The notes: a model not told the origin generated them from the letters alone. Positions 1-9,114 are shown, numbered from the stretch's first letter. The stretch is DNA of 64,000 nucleotides from Acidovorax radicis (GCF_020510705.1 NZ_CP075184.1:2914001-2978000), one strand, 5' to 3'. A program made the numbers and translations.

Positions 1-322
1 TGGTGGAATGCCGTATTCAGAAAAAGGGGGTTCTATGTGCCGGCCCCGGTTGTCAAGGTGCCGTGTAGGTAATGTAGGCAAGCACCTGGCACTTTGTAAG
101 GCATGGCGGGGAAAAGCACTGTTCCCATTTCACGAACAATAGGCCATCGATCAGCCAAAAATCGCCTCAAAACGTGCATATGCAGGCATTCGTCACGCCC
201 GCCATCCGCGTGAGCAAAGGCCTGCGGGGCGTACACTTCGGCGCTGTGTTCTGGCAACCCACAGCACGGTACGGCACGCCGCCTTGGTGCGCAGGTTTCT
301 ATGTGGACAGTGCTGCATTCCC
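1..322. other. Leading intergenic region, no gene seen
   Basis: I see no convincing gene here. Short open frames on both strands have no ribosome binding site and no recognisable domain. The stretch leads into the histidine kinase gene and presumably carries its promoter, but I could not identify clear -35/-10 boxes. Confidence 0.4.
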
Positions 323-2515
323 ATGAGTGAACCCGATCTTTCTTTTCTGGACCCATCGGGTCGCATGCCCGCCCGCCCGGGTGGATCAGCGGTCAAAACC
401 GCCCCACGCTCCCCACCGGCGCCCGCCTTGACGGGCACCCCGGTCGATGACCTGGTAGCCGAACTGCGCGCTTACCAGGCCGAGCTGGAAAGCCAGAACA
501 AGGTGCTGCGCTACAGCCAGACCGTGGCCGAAAGCGCGTATGAACGCTTCGAAACCCTGTTTGCCAGCGTGCCTCTGGCCCTCATGGTGGTGGACGAGCA
601 CGACATGGTGGTGCAGGCCAACTCGATGGCCCACCGCTCCTTTCAGCCCACGGAGCGCGACCGCCCCCTTTCGGCCTTGATGCCGTTTGTGGGCGCGCAG
701 GACACACGGCGCGTGCGCGAGGCGTTTGTGCAAGCCGAAAACCTGGGGCACAGCGAAGTCAAGGAAGTCGTCTTTTCCATCAACGAGCAGACGCGCATCA
801 CCGGCGATCTGCACATCGCGCGCATCGAGGCCCCCCAGGATGGCGGGCCGCCGTTGCCGCAATTCCTGTGCGTGTTGATCGACCAGGGCCCGCTGCTGGC
901 CGAGCGCCAGGCACTGCAGCAAAGCGCACGTGCGCTGCTGCAGCGCAACGAGCAGATTTATGCCAGCGAAAAGCGGCTGGAGGCCGTCATCAATTCCGCG
1001 CTGGATGCCATTGTCTGCGTGGACCAGCACCAGCGCATCAGTGTGTTCAACCCCACGGCAGCGGCGCTGTTTCAGTGCAGTGCCAGCGATGCCCTGGGCA
1101 GCACGCTCGACCGTTTTTTGCCCGATGCGGCGCAGGCACTGGCGTTTGCACAGCTCACCACCCAAGCCATGCTGGGCGAGATGACGGCGCTCACGGCCAG
1201 CGGCAAAGAGCTGGCCGTGGAAGTGAGCGTGTCGTTCGAGCGCCATGCCGAAGGCGAAACCACCACGGTGTTTGCGCGCGACCTGACGGGCCGCAAAAAG
1301 GCCGAGGCCCACCGCAACGAGCTGGAGGCACAGCTGCGCGAGTCCCACAAGATGCAGGCCGTGGGCACCATGGCCGGTGGCATTGCACACGACTTCAACA
1401 ACATCCTCGGGGCCATTCTGGGCAACGTGGAGCTGGCCAAGGCCGACAGCCCGCCCGGCTCACCCGTGCTGGAGAGCCTGACCGAAATCGAAAAAGCCGG
1501 CCGCCGGGCGCGCGACTTGGTGCGCCAGATCCTCACCTTCAGCCGCAACGAGCCCCCGCGCCGCGCCGCCGTCTCACTGGCCGAAGCAGCGCACGACACC
1601 GAGCGCCTGCTGCGTGTCACCCTGCCCCCGGCCATCGAACTGCACATGCAACTGCCAGCCAGCTTGCCCCCGGTGCTGGCCGACGCCACCCAGGTGGAGC
1701 AGGCCCTGCTCAACCTGTGCACCAATGCGGTCCATGCCATAGGCACCGAGCGCGGCAGCATCCATGTAGAGGCCTGCACAGTGCAGCCCGACCAGCGCCT
1801 GGGAGAGAGGCTGGGTCTGGCGGCGGGCGACTATGTGGCGCTGACCGTGCGCGACAACGGCCCCGGCATGGAGGCAGCCCAGCTCGAACGCATCTTTGAG
1901 CCCTTCTTCACCACCAAACCCGTAGGCCAGGGCACGGGCCTGGGCCTGGCGGTGGTGCACGGCGTGATGCGTACCCACGAGGGCGCGGTGGACGTCCACA
2001 GCACGCCAGGCCACGGCAGCCGGTTCACGCTGTATTTTCCGGTGGCACCGGCCAGTGCTGCCCAGGTGTTGGTGGAGGCCGCGCCCCCCATGCCCGCAGC
2101 CGACACGCCCTCGCCCGTGGCCGACGGCGAGCCCCCTGCACGCAAACCCCATGTGATGTACGTGGATGACGACCAGGCGCTGGTGTTTTTGGTGCAGCGC
2201 CTGCTGCGCCGCCGAGGCTACGTGGTCAGCGGCTTCACCGACCCCCACGAGGCCACAGCCGCGCTGCGCGCCGATCCTCACCGCTACGACCTGCTGGTGA
2301 CCGACTACAACATGCCCGGTTTTTGTGGGGTGGACCTGGTGCGCGAGGCCCGCCTCATCCGCCCCGATCTGCCCGTGGCCCTGGCGTCGGGCTACGTCAC
2401 GGCAGAGATCGAACAGGCCGCACTTGCTGAGGGCGCACAGGCGTTGATCCACAAGCCCAATGACGTGGAAGAACTTTGCGCCACCGTGCAGCGGCTGGTG
2501 TCGGGCCAGGCATGA
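323..2515 (+). CDS. PAS-containing hybrid sensor histidine kinase with C-terminal receiver
   Basis: A 730-residue hybrid sensor kinase. Two PAS-like regions lie at about residues 75-190 and 220-340. The phospho-acceptor region follows, with GGIAHDFNN placing the histidine at residue 356. The ATPase domain shows an N box ([11 protein letters not shown]), DNGPGM and GQGTGLGL. A receiver domain at about 612-725 has its aspartate in VTDYNMPG. No transmembrane segment is evident, so sensing is probably cytoplasmic through PAS. I chose ATG 323 over an upstream TTG at 284 because it opens a normal N-terminus, although the ribosome binding site is weak. No output regulator is adjacent. The stop overlaps the start of rluA (ATGA), so the two are likely cotranscribed. 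The signal sensed is unknown. Confidence 0.88.
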   Translation: MSEPDLSFLDPSGRMPARPGGSAVKTAPRSPPAPALTGTPVDDLVAELRAYQAELESQNKVLRYSQTVAESAYERFETLFASVPLALMVVDEHDMVVQANSMAHRSFQPTERDRPLSALMPFVGAQDTRRVREAFVQAENLGHSEVKEVVFSINEQTRITGDLHIARIEAPQDGGPPLPQFLCVLIDQGPLLAERQALQQSARALLQRNEQIYASEKRLEAVINSALDAIVCVDQHQRISVFNPTAAALFQCSASDALGSTLDRFLPDAAQALAFAQLTTQAMLGEMTALTASGKELAVEVSVSFERHAEGETTTVFARDLTGRKKAEAHRNELEAQLRESHKMQAVGTMAGGIAHDFNNILGAILGNVELAKADSPPGSPVLESLTEIEKAGRRARDLVRQILTFSRNEPPRRAAVSLAEAAHDTERLLRVTLPPAIELHMQLPASLPPVLADATQVEQALLNLCTNAVHAIGTERGSIHVEACTVQPDQRLGERLGLAAGDYVALTVRDNGPGMEAAQLERIFEPFFTTKPVGQGTGLGLAVVHGVMRTHEGAVDVHSTPGHGSRFTLYFPVAPASAAQVLVEAAPPMPAADTPSPVADGEPPARKPHVMYVDDDQALVFLVQRLLRRRGYVVSGFTDPHEATAALRADPHRYDLLVTDYNMPGFCGVDLVREARLIRPDLPVALASGYVTAEIEQAALAEGAQALIHKPNDVEELCATVQRLVSGQA

Positions 2516-3171
2516 GTCTGCCCGCTTGCGCCGCCACTGTGGACGCGGCGTATGAGGACGCCGACCTGCTGGTGCTGCAAAAGCCCTCGGGCCTGCTGTG
2601 TGTGCCAGGCCGTGGGCCTGACAAGCAGGATTGCCTGAGCGCCCGCGCGCAACAGCGCTGGCCCGATGCGCTCGTCGTGCACCGGCTCGACCAGGCCACC
2701 TCGGGGCTGGTTCTCATGGCCCGCCATATCGACGTGCAGCGGCGCCTGGGCCACGCGTTTGCCGAGCGCCAGGTGCACAAGCGCTACCAGGCCGTGGTGC
2801 AAGGGCTTGTGGGGGCCTTGGACAACACCTGGAACGACATCGACCTGCCCATCGCGGCCGACTGGGAGCGGCGCCCGCTGCGCGTGATTGACCACACCCT
2901 GGGCAAGCCCAGCCTGACGCGCTGGCGGGCCGTGGCGCATGACCTGGTGGCCCAGACCACCCGCGTCGAACTGGAGCCCGTTACTGGCCGTACCCACCAG
3001 TTGCGTGTGCACCTGGCGGCCATTGGGCACCCCATTCTGGGCGATGCCCTGTATGCCGACGCCGCAGCGCAAACGAAGGCCCCGCGCCTGCTGCTGCACG
3101 CCAGCCACCTGGCCTTCACCCACCCGGTGACAGGGGTGCCCGTGGCGATGGAATGGGTGGCTGTTTTTTAG
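2512..3171 (+). CDS. rluA: RluA-family rRNA/tRNA pseudouridine synthase
   Basis: A 219-residue pseudouridine synthase of the RluA family, the same length as E. coli RluA, which modifies 23S rRNA and some tRNAs. The catalytic aspartate lies in VVHRLDQATSGLVL, and the family motifs KPSGLLCVPGR, VTGRTHQLRVH and GHPILGD are all present. There is no S4 domain, which separates it from RluC/RluD types. The start ATG overlaps the stop of the upstream kinase, suggesting translational coupling, although no functional link between the two is known. A dispersed palindromic repeat follows directly. Assignment to RluA rather than another member rests on length and motif layout. Confidence 0.8.
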   Translation: MSLPACAATVDAAYEDADLLVLQKPSGLLCVPGRGPDKQDCLSARAQQRWPDALVVHRLDQATSGLVLMARHIDVQRRLGHAFAERQVHKRYQAVVQGLVGALDNTWNDIDLPIAADWERRPLRVIDHTLGKPSLTRWRAVAHDLVAQTTRVELEPVTGRTHQLRVHLAAIGHPILGDALYADAAAQTKAPRLLLHASHLAFTHPVTGVPVAMEWVAVF

Positions 3172-3173
3172 CA

Positions 3174-3229
3174 AAATAGGCCTGTAGCGCTTTATAGACA
3201 AGCGCTAGCAGCTATTCATTAGATAGCAC
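3174..3229. repeat. Dispersed palindromic repeat, copy 1
   Basis: A copy of the palindromic family with a core near TAGCGCTT-N6-AAGCGCTA and flanking arms of the type ATAGCTGC/GCAGCTAT. It lies between rluA and the SDR gene. Its only obvious structure is a hairpin; there is no coding potential and no T-tract of the kind expected of a terminator. Confidence 0.8.
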
Positions 3230-3387
3230 CACACACAGTGCGCCGCAGTGGGCCGCAGCGCGCCCTTGCGCCACAGCGTCGCAGCCTGGCTGTGGCCAGC
3301 CGCGATATCGCCCAGCGCACCATCGAGCAAGTGCCGTGCGTGCCCCCCAAAAATCATGGGCCGCTTGCTACGCAGTACCATGGCGGG

Positions 3388-4149
3388 ATGCCCCAAAACC
3401 ACCTCTACATCCTCACCGGCGCATCGCGCGGCATGGGGCTGGCCATGGCCCAGCAACTGCTGCGCAGCGGCAACACGCTGGTCTGCATCGCGCGCAGCGC
3501 CAACGCAGATCTGACCACAGAAGCCAGGGCCGCTGGCGTCACCATCGAGCAATGGCAGCAAGACCTGTCGCAGGGCGAGCAGGCCGCACACAAACTGCAC
3601 AGCTGGCTGACAGCCCAAGGCCCCCAGGCCTTTGCCAGTGCCACGCTGATCAACAACGCGGGCATGATCCCGCGCATCACCCCGCTGTCTGACAGCGATG
3701 CCGCCGACCTGGCCCAAGCCCTGCGCGTGGGGCTGGAGGCCCCCATGCAGCTCACCGCCGCCTTCCTCTACGCCACGGATGCCTGGACGGTGCCGCGCAA
3801 GGTGCTCAACATCTCGTCGGGCCTTGGCCGCCGGGCCATGGCCTCGCAAGCCGCCTACTGCGCCGCGAAAGCGGGCATGGACCATTTCACGCGCTGCGTG
3901 GCGCTGGACGAGGCCATCAAGCCCCATGGCGCCAAGCTATGCTCGCTGGCTCCCGGTGTGATCGACACCGACATGCAGGTCCAGCTGCGTGGCGCCGACC
4001 CGGCCGCCTTCCCGGACCGCCAGAATTTCGCCAACCTCAAGACGGGTGGCCAGCTCACATCGCCTGCCGACGCCGCTATCCGCGTGCTCGCCTGGCTGGA
4101 CCGCGCAGACTTCGGCACCCACCCGGTGGCCGATGTGCGCGACGCATAA
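3388..4149 (+). CDS. Short-chain dehydrogenase/reductase (SDR)
   Basis: A 253-residue classical SDR, an NAD(P)-dependent oxidoreductase. The cofactor-binding motif TGASRGMG is at residues 10-17, LINNAGM lies mid-protein, and the catalytic serine and YxxxK are visible as ISSGLG and AAYCAAK. The N-terminal pattern YILTGASRGMG resembles sepiapterin/benzil reductase-like SDRs, but the substrate cannot be read from sequence. I chose ATG 3388 because the Rossmann motif begins just after it; an upstream extension to 3238 looks non-coding. It stands on the same strand as the thiolase gene 93 bp downstream, separated by a repeat, so cotranscription is uncertain. Confidence 0.82.
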   Translation: MPQNHLYILTGASRGMGLAMAQQLLRSGNTLVCIARSANADLTTEARAAGVTIEQWQQDLSQGEQAAHKLHSWLTAQGPQAFASATLINNAGMIPRITPLSDSDAADLAQALRVGLEAPMQLTAAFLYATDAWTVPRKVLNISSGLGRRAMASQAAYCAAKAGMDHFTRCVALDEAIKPHGAKLCSLAPGVIDTDMQVQLRGADPAAFPDRQNFANLKTGGQLTSPADAAIRVLAWLDRADFGTHPVADVRDA

Positions 4150-4165
4150 AGCCTTACCACTCCTG

Positions 4166-4215
4166 TTTTTATAGCTGCTACCGCTTGATAGACAAGCGCT
4201 AGCGGCCAATTTGAC
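4166..4215. repeat. Dispersed palindromic repeat, copy 2
   Basis: A second copy of the palindromic family, between the SDR and thiolase genes. Arms ATAGCTGCTACCGCTT and AAGCGCTAGCGGCCAA are visible. It ends about 25 bases before the thiolase start. Confidence 0.8.
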
Positions 4216-4242
4216 CTGAACCTCATCTGAAAGGACCTCCCC

Positions 4243-5427
4243 ATGACCCGTGAAGTCGTCGTCGTCAGCGCAGTGCGCACCGCCATTGGCACCTTTGGCG
4301 GCAGCCTCAAGGACGTGCCCCCCACCGAGCTGGGCGCACTGGTCGTGCGCGAATCCCTTGCCCGTGCCAGCGTGGAAGGCAAGGACGTGGGCCATGTGGT
4401 GTTCGGCCACGTGGTCAACACCGAGCCCAAGGACATGTACCTGTCGCGCGTGGCCGCCATCAATGGCGGCTGCGGCGAAGGCACGCCTGCTTTCAACGTC
4501 AACCGCCTGTGCGGCTCGGGCCTGCAGGCCATCGTCAGCGCCAGCCAGTCCATCCTGCTGGGCGACACCGACGTGGCCATTGGCGGCGGCGCCGAAAACA
4601 TGAGCCGCGTGCCCTTTGCCAGCCTGAACATGCGCTGGGGCGCCCGCATGGGCGACACCAAGATGGTGGACATGATGATCGGCGCGCTGCACGACCCCTT
4701 CCACAACATCCACATGGGTGTGACGGCCGAGAACATCGCCGCCAAGTGGGGCATCACCCGCGAAGACCAGGACAAGCTGGCGGTCGAAAGCCACAACCGC
4801 GCCGAGCGCGCCACGCAGACCGGTGTGTTCAAGGACCAGATCGTGCCCGTCACCTTGAAGAGCAAGAAGGGCGACGTGCAATACGCCACCGACGAGCACT
4901 TCCGCCCCGGCGCCACGATGGAAGACCTGTCCAAGCTCAAGCCCGTGTTCGTGAAGGAAAACGGCACCGTGACCGCAGGCAATGCCTCGGGCATCAACGA
5001 CGCTGCCGCCGCCGTGGTGCTGATGGAGGCCGGTGCCGCCAAGGCGCGCGGCGCCAAGCCCCTGGCCCGCCTGGTGGCCTATGCGCACGCGGGCGTGGAC
5101 CCCAAGTACATGGGCATCGGCCCCGTGCCCGCCACGCAACTGGCGCTCAAAAAAGCGGGCCTCACCGTCAACGACCTCGACGTGATCGAAGCCAACGAGG
5201 CCTTTGCCGCCCAGGCCTGCGCGGTGGCCAAGGACCTGGGCCTGGACCCGGCCAAGGTCAACCCCAACGGCTCGGGCATCTCGCTGGGCCACCCCATTGG
5301 TGCCACCGGCGCGCTCATCACCGTCAAGGCCATCTACGAGCTGCACCGCATCCAGGGCCGCTACGCGCTGGTGACGATGTGCATCGGCGGCGGCCAGGGC
5401 ATTGCAGCGATTTTTGAACGCATCTGA
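4243..5427 (+). CDS. bktB: Beta-ketothiolase (acetyl-CoA C-acyltransferase), BktB type
   Basis: A 394-residue thiolase that condenses or cleaves acyl-CoA with acetyl-CoA in the cytoplasm. The nucleophilic cysteine is C90 in NRLCGSGLQA, the histidine is H350 in SLGHPIGATGA, and the second cysteine is C380 in TMCIGGGQG. These positions and the 394-residue length match the broad-specificity beta-ketothiolase BktB of Cupriavidus as I remember it. The start is supported by AAGGAC about 7 bases upstream. Neighbours are an SDR upstream and a tripartite-type receptor downstream, so it could serve fatty-acid or dicarboxylate degradation or polyhydroxyalkanoate synthesis. A general PhaA or PcaF-like role cannot be excluded. 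Confidence 0.86.
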   Translation: MTREVVVVSAVRTAIGTFGGSLKDVPPTELGALVVRESLARASVEGKDVGHVVFGHVVNTEPKDMYLSRVAAINGGCGEGTPAFNVNRLCGSGLQAIVSASQSILLGDTDVAIGGGAENMSRVPFASLNMRWGARMGDTKMVDMMIGALHDPFHNIHMGVTAENIAAKWGITREDQDKLAVESHNRAERATQTGVFKDQIVPVTLKSKKGDVQYATDEHFRPGATMEDLSKLKPVFVKENGTVTAGNASGINDAAAAVVLMEAGAAKARGAKPLARLVAYAHAGVDPKYMGIGPVPATQLALKKAGLTVNDLDVIEANEAFAAQACAVAKDLGLDPAKVNPNGSGISLGHPIGATGALITVKAIYELHRIQGRYALVTMCIGGGQGIAAIFERI

Positions 5428-5628
5428 GGCATCGCCCAGCGGATGGTGGCGGTGGGGGCAGCGATGGCGCTGCGTCTGCCATCGCCACCGGCGATGCTGC
5501 CACCCGCTATTGGCAAGGCAAGCCCTGCGCAGGATCAGCGATCATGCGTAGCTGGCACCAAGACCAACTGAGCGCAGCGCGCCCGCGCAACCGCTTTATC
5601 CATTGAACCGACAGAGACAAACCCCACC

Positions 5629-6612
5629 ATGATTCGCACCCTGCTTTCCTTTGCCACACTCGCCTTTGCCGTGGGCGCCACAGCCCATGCCCAAGCGCCA
5701 ACGCCCGCTGCCGCCTACCCCAACAAACCCGTCCGCCTGATCGTGCCCTTCCCGCCCGGCGGCGGCACCGACATCCTCTCGCGCCTGGTGGCCACCAAAC
5801 TCACCGAAACCGCCAAATGGACGGTCGTGGTCGACAACAGGGCGGGTGCGGGTGGCACCATCGGCATCACCGAAGCGGTCAAGGCCGCGCCCACGGGCTA
5901 CGACCTGGTGATGGGCCAGAAGGACAACCTGGTCATCGGCCCCTGGCTCTACAAGAACCTGCCCTGGGATCCCACCAAGGACCTGACCGCCGTGGCCCAC
6001 GTGGCCTACACGCCCGTGGTCATTGCCACCAGCATCAACTCCAAGTTCAAGACCCTGGCCGATGTGGTGGCCGCAGCCAAGGCCGCGCCCGGCAGCATCA
6101 CCTATGGCTCCCCCGGCAACGGCACGTCCATCCACCTGGCGGGCGATCTGTTTGAAAAGGCGGCGGGCGTGAAGCTGAGCCATATCCCCTACAAGGGCTC
6201 GAACCCCGCTTTGATGGATGCCTTGGCCGGCAACGTGGACCTGCTGGTGTCCTCGCTGCCCTCCGCCATGGGTCAGATCAAGTCCGGCAAGCTGCGCCCC
6301 TTGGCCGTGACGTCGGCCAAGCGCAGCTCGTCGCTGCCCGACGTGCCCACCGTGGCTGAATCAGGCTTCAAGAACTTTGACGTCAGCACCTGGTATGGCG
6401 TGTTGGCCCCCGCAGGCACCCCGGCGAGCGTGGTCAACACCCTCAACGCCGAGATCAACAAGCTGCTGGCCACCGCCGACATGAAGGCCGCCATCCAGGC
6501 CCAGGGCGCAGAGCCACAGGCCATGTCGGCGGCACAGTTCGGCGCGTTGCTCAAGACCGACTACGCCAAGTGGAAGGGCATCGTGGAAGCCTCTGGCGCA
6601 AAAATCGAGTAA
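5629..6612 (+). CDS. Bug/TctC-family periplasmic solute-binding protein
   Basis: A 327-residue periplasmic binding protein of the Bug (TctC) family, greatly expanded in beta-proteobacteria, usually binding carboxylates or aromatic acids for tripartite tricarboxylate transport. It has a Sec signal peptide ending near AHAQA at residue 22, then the family hallmarks YPNKPVRLIVPFPPGGGTD, the VDNRAGAGGTIG loop, and a central YGSPGNGTSIHLAG segment. No TctA/TctB membrane partners are in the window, which is common for orphan Bug receptors. A roughly 100-bp repeat begins immediately after the stop codon. The ligand is unknown. Confidence 0.9.
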   Translation: MIRTLLSFATLAFAVGATAHAQAPTPAAAYPNKPVRLIVPFPPGGGTDILSRLVATKLTETAKWTVVVDNRAGAGGTIGITEAVKAAPTGYDLVMGQKDNLVIGPWLYKNLPWDPTKDLTAVAHVAYTPVVIATSINSKFKTLADVVAAAKAAPGSITYGSPGNGTSIHLAGDLFEKAAGVKLSHIPYKGSNPALMDALAGNVDLLVSSLPSAMGQIKSGKLRPLAVTSAKRSSSLPDVPTVAESGFKNFDVSTWYGVLAPAGTPASVVNTLNAEINKLLATADMKAAIQAQGAEPQAMSAAQFGALLKTDYAKWKGIVEASGAKIE

Positions 6613-6709
6613 CCCCCCCTGAGGCGCCTGGGGCGCCTTCCCCCGAGGGGGACGCACCCGGTGGCCTGGCTAAGCCAGTTCCACGGGTGCACTGGTTTGA
6701 GGCGCGCCT
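6613..6709 (+). repeat. Post-stop repeat, copy A
   Basis: A copy of a roughly 100-bp repeat beginning directly after the Bug gene stop codon. It carries CCTTCCCCCGAGGGGGACG (a short C/G hairpin) and then a conserved GGTGGCCTGGC...CCAGTTCCACGGGTGCACTGG segment. Three related copies occur in the cys operon, each just after a stop codon and in the same orientation relative to the gene. Confidence 0.75.
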
Positions 6710-6767
6710 AGTCCACGACAGTGGTGGGTTGCGGGTGATGCGCGGCATCATTGAGACCTGAAATGCA

Positions 6768-6791
6768 AAACGGCTCCTTTCGGAGCCGTTT
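6768..6791 (-). terminator. Rho-independent terminator of the usp gene
   Basis: Inverted repeat AAACGGCTCC - TTTC - GGAGCCGTTT. Read on the minus strand it is followed by a T-rich run and lies about 20 bases past the usp stop codon. It could also stop transcripts from the Bug gene side. Confidence 0.8.
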
Positions 6792-6809
6792 GTCATGGAG
6801 CAATGGCGC

Positions 6810-7247
6810 TCAGTCCCTGACCACCAGCACCGGGATATGCACCACACCCAGCACGCGCTGCGTGACGCTGCCCAGCACCAGCTTTTCCAGGCCACGGCGG
6901 CCGTGCGAGCCCATCACGATGAGGTCGGCGCCCGTGCTTTCCAGCGCGCGCAAGATGCCGTCGTGCACCGCATGGCCCTCGCCCACCACGACCGTCACCT
7001 GCACACCAGCCTCTGCCATCGCCTTCTTGGTGGCGTCGAGTGCTGCATTGGCTTCGGCCGTGGCTGCGCTGATGTACTGCGCCTGGCCATAAGCGAAATC
7101 GGCGCCCACACCAGTGAAGGGATACGGGTCGATAACATACACCGCTGTCACGGCGCTGCCGAAGGTCTTGGCAAGGCCTGCGGCCTTGGATACGGCCAGC
7201 ATCGAGGTCTTGGAGCCGTCGACAGGAACCAGAATGTGTTTGAACAT
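6810..7247 (-). CDS. Universal stress protein (UspA family)
   Basis: A 145-residue single-domain universal stress protein, a cytoplasmic stress-survival factor. The N-terminus KHILVPVDGS and the ATP-binding signature GSHGRRGLEKLVLGSVT (pattern G-x2-G-x9-G-S/T) are intact, indicating the ATP-binding branch. The start has a good AAGGAG ribosome site. A perfect FNR/ANR-type palindrome lies about 82 bases upstream, so induction by low oxygen is likely, as for many Usp proteins. It is bounded by a terminator downstream and by the dioxygenase gene on the same strand upstream. Confidence 0.9.
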   Translation of the reverse strand: MFKHILVPVDGSKTSMLAVSKAAGLAKTFGSAVTAVYVIDPYPFTGVGADFAYGQAQYISAATAEANAALDATKKAMAEAGVQVTVVVGEGHAVHDGILRALESTGADLIVMGSHGRRGLEKLVLGSVTQRVLGVVHIPVLVVRD

Positions 7248-7328
7248 GGTGCTTCTCCTTGGGTTGAATGGTGAGCGGGCTAGTGGCCCGGCTGAACACC
7301 AGTGTGAACGTCCACCATACCCGGCATC

Positions 7329-7342
7329 TTGATCCGTATCAA
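7329..7342 (-). promoter_or_regulatory. FNR/ANR-type box upstream of usp
   Basis: TTGATCCGTATCAA is a perfect match to the FNR/ANR consensus TTGAT-N4-ATCAA. It lies 82-95 bases before the usp start codon. A convincing -10 box at the ideal distance is not obvious, so the exact transcription start is open. The dioxygenase gene on its other side ends, rather than begins, here, so usp is the natural target. Confidence 0.7.
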
Positions 7343-7403
7343 ATCAGGGGCACTCATCCGCCATGGCGACGGGGTCGGCCCAGGCGCCAGAAAGCGGGTT
7401 CCG

Positions 7404-8189
7404 TCAGATATTCGCCGTTGCCGGTGTTGGGCCCATCACCTCAGCGCCCTGGAAGTTGCCGCGCCGGCAGGTCACCACCAGCGTGTCGCGGTAGCCACCG
7501 TCGGCCAGCGGCTGAATGGGGGTGGACTCATGGATCATGCGGGCATCATCGAGCAGCAGCAGCGACCACGGCTGCGTGAGCGTGAAACGCTGGCCGCCAG
7601 GCCCCGCGGCCTCAAACACACGCGTCTCCCCGCCTTTGACGCCCTCTCGCCCCACCAGGAACACCGCCACCAGATCCACACCATCGCGGTGTGCGCCCTC
7701 GGGCGTTGGGCGGCCGATGCCGTCCGTGGTGTCGATGCGGAACTGGTGCGCCTCCACAAACCACGGTGCGGGTGCGTCCGCGCCCGCAAACACGGCGTCG
7801 GAGACCCCGGCCAGCGCGGCCAGCAGCCGCTGCCACACCGGCTTGACCACCGTGGTGGGCTCCATGGGGGCAAACCAGCGCTCCATGCCACCGTGCAAGG
7901 CGTTGTACTCCACGGGCTGCCAGTGAGCGCGGTGAGGCACTTGCCGGGCTTGCCCATCCTGCACCACAAAACAGGCGTGGCGCCGGCGGCGATAGCGGCC
8001 ACCGTCTTTCAAGAAATCATCGGGCGGCAGCGTCGCCCAGTCGCCATTGAGGCCCATTAACTCTGACAGATCACAACCCACCCATTGGGCCACGGCCGCC
8101 GGAGAAAGCACGGCATAACCGCCCTGGCGCAGCTGGCTGACAACATCGGAAGGGGTGGTGAACGGAGGGGAAAAGGTGACTTGGGCCAT
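7404..8189 (-). CDS. 2OG-Fe dioxygenase family protein
   Basis: A 261-residue protein resembling the bacterial 2-oxoglutarate/Fe(II) dioxygenase family that includes amino-acid hydroxylases such as L-isoleucine dioxygenase. The iron-binding set is visible as H and D in EGAHRDGVD and the distal H in RMIHESTPI, followed by the arginine of GGYRDTLVVT, which probably binds 2-oxoglutarate. Other family-like segments are GGRYRRRRHACF and FRIDTT. It likely hydroxylates a free amino acid or small metabolite in the cytoplasm; the substrate is not predictable. The ribosome binding site is weak. It is transcribed alone or with the secreted-protein gene upstream, though two strong hairpins separate them. 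Confidence 0.75.
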   Translation of the reverse strand: MAQVTFSPPFTTPSDVVSQLRQGGYAVLSPAAVAQWVGCDLSELMGLNGDWATLPPDDFLKDGGRYRRRRHACFVVQDGQARQVPHRAHWQPVEYNALHGGMERWFAPMEPTTVVKPVWQRLLAALAGVSDAVFAGADAPAPWFVEAHQFRIDTTDGIGRPTPEGAHRDGVDLVAVFLVGREGVKGGETRVFEAAGPGGQRFTLTQPWSLLLLDDARMIHESTPIQPLADGGYRDTLVVTCRRGNFQGAEVMGPTPATANI

Positions 8190-8204
8190 AGGGGCTCAAG
8201 CTTA

Positions 8205-8267
8205 ACCGCAGGCGCTGGGCCGCCTGCGGTGATGGCGCATTGCCAACGAACGCCCACCGGCGTTCGT
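8205..8267. terminator. Two strong hairpins between the secreted-protein and dioxygenase genes
   Basis: Two perfect inverted repeats lie in the 105-bp gap: ACCGCAGGCG/CGCCTGCGGT (8205-8230) and ACGAACGCC/GGCGTTCGT (8246-8267). Neither is followed by a clear T-run, so they may act as factor-assisted terminators for the upstream minus-strand gene or as RNA stabilisers. Confidence 0.45.
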
Positions 8268-8295
8268 CAAAGAGGGCGTGGCGCGCAGGCCCCGC

Positions 8296-8802
8296 TCAAT
8301 CCCGGTGGCCGTGGCCCTTGCCACGCCCTTCACCGCGGTCATCACCTCGGCCATGTCCACGCCCGTTGTAACGGTCGTGTTTGCCGCCGCCGTGGCGGCG
8401 GTCATCGTCCCAGCGGCGGTCATCACGCCCGCGTGGGCCCGGGTATGGGTTGCCGCGCCGTGGTGGCGGCTCCTGCACAAAGTACACGGGCTGATTGCAG
8501 GCGTTGTAACGGGCGCAGTGCTTGCCCCAGTTCTTGGCGTGGCCTGGCGGCACATACAGGTAGATGGGCGCACGAGGCACCATGACAGCCGGGCGCTGGA
8601 TGATGACGGGCTCGGCATAGATCAGCGGCGGCGGTGGCGCATTGCCGATATTGATGCGGCCATACACGCCGGGCGCCAGCTCGCCCCCCACCGTGGCATT
8701 GACATAGGCTTGTGCATGGGCACCGCCAGCGGCAGCGAGCAGCAGGGCAGCAGCGGCTCCGGAAACAAGAAGGCGGATCGTGGTGATGGTGGTGTTTTTC
8801 AT
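8296..8802 (-). CDS. Secreted hypothetical protein with Arg/Gly/His-rich tail
   Basis: A 168-residue exported protein of unknown function. An N-terminal signal peptide of about 30 residues ends near GGAHAQA. The mature part has a proline-rich stretch (GNAPPPPLIYAEP), two cysteines in a KHCARYNACNQPVYFV segment that could form a disulfide, and a low-complexity C-terminal third made almost wholly of R, G, D and H. The ordered part resembles a small exported family common in Comamonadaceae. The charged tail could bind metal, nucleic acid or envelope polymers, but this is inference. The start has a GGAG-like site upstream. Confidence 0.7.
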   Translation of the reverse strand: MKNTTITTIRLLVSGAAAALLLAAAGGAHAQAYVNATVGGELAPGVYGRINIGNAPPPPLIYAEPVIIQRPAVMVPRAPIYLYVPPGHAKNWGKHCARYNACNQPVYFVQEPPPRRGNPYPGPRGRDDRRWDDDRRHGGGKHDRYNGRGHGRGDDRGEGRGKGHGHRD

Positions 8803-9114
8803 GGGGGACTCCAGATGACTGGCTCGCCGAAGGCTCGAGCGGTGTGGATCAGTGTGCCAGCCTGTATTTGTAACAAAGGCTGCTGTACCTTAGCCCAGGA
8901 AGTGCAGAAAAGATGTCAGCCAATGGCGACAGATACTACCGCGCCTTGGGCGCAACCAATCTGTGAAATTCTGTAAGCCAAAACAGCCTGTAACGCTTGA
9001 TATGCAAGCGCCTTCCGCTATCACAATGAAAGCAAACTCAGCATCCAATGCAACGGGGCTTTTTTCAGGCAAGACCTTTTGCTTTGAACCGATTGCTTTG
9101 AACCGGTGGTGAGA
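8803..9114. other. Intergenic region with a palindromic repeat
   Basis: This 312-bp gap holds the presumed promoter of the secreted-protein gene, palindromic repeat copy 3, and near its end an imperfect direct repeat of GCTTTGAACCG. I see no gene; the short open frames here are repeat-derived. Confidence 0.5.
8977..9027. repeat. Dispersed palindromic repeat, copy 3
   Basis: A diverged copy with arms AACAGCCTGTAACGCTT and AAGCGCCTTCCGCTATCA around a TGATATGC centre. It lies in the gap before the GGDEF-EAL gene end. Confidence 0.65.

Noticed and set aside
284..322. TTG start for the first histidine kinase
   Set aside because: The 13 extra residues have no support, and ATG 323 gives a normal start.
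3937..5346. 469-residue open frame on the minus strand inside the thiolase gene
   Set aside because: High-GC shadow frame with atypical composition; the thiolase on the plus strand has intact catalytic residues.
5461..5485. GCGATGGC...GCCATCGC hairpin downstream of the thiolase gene as a terminator
   Set aside because: An 8-bp stem but no T-run follows on either strand; not called.
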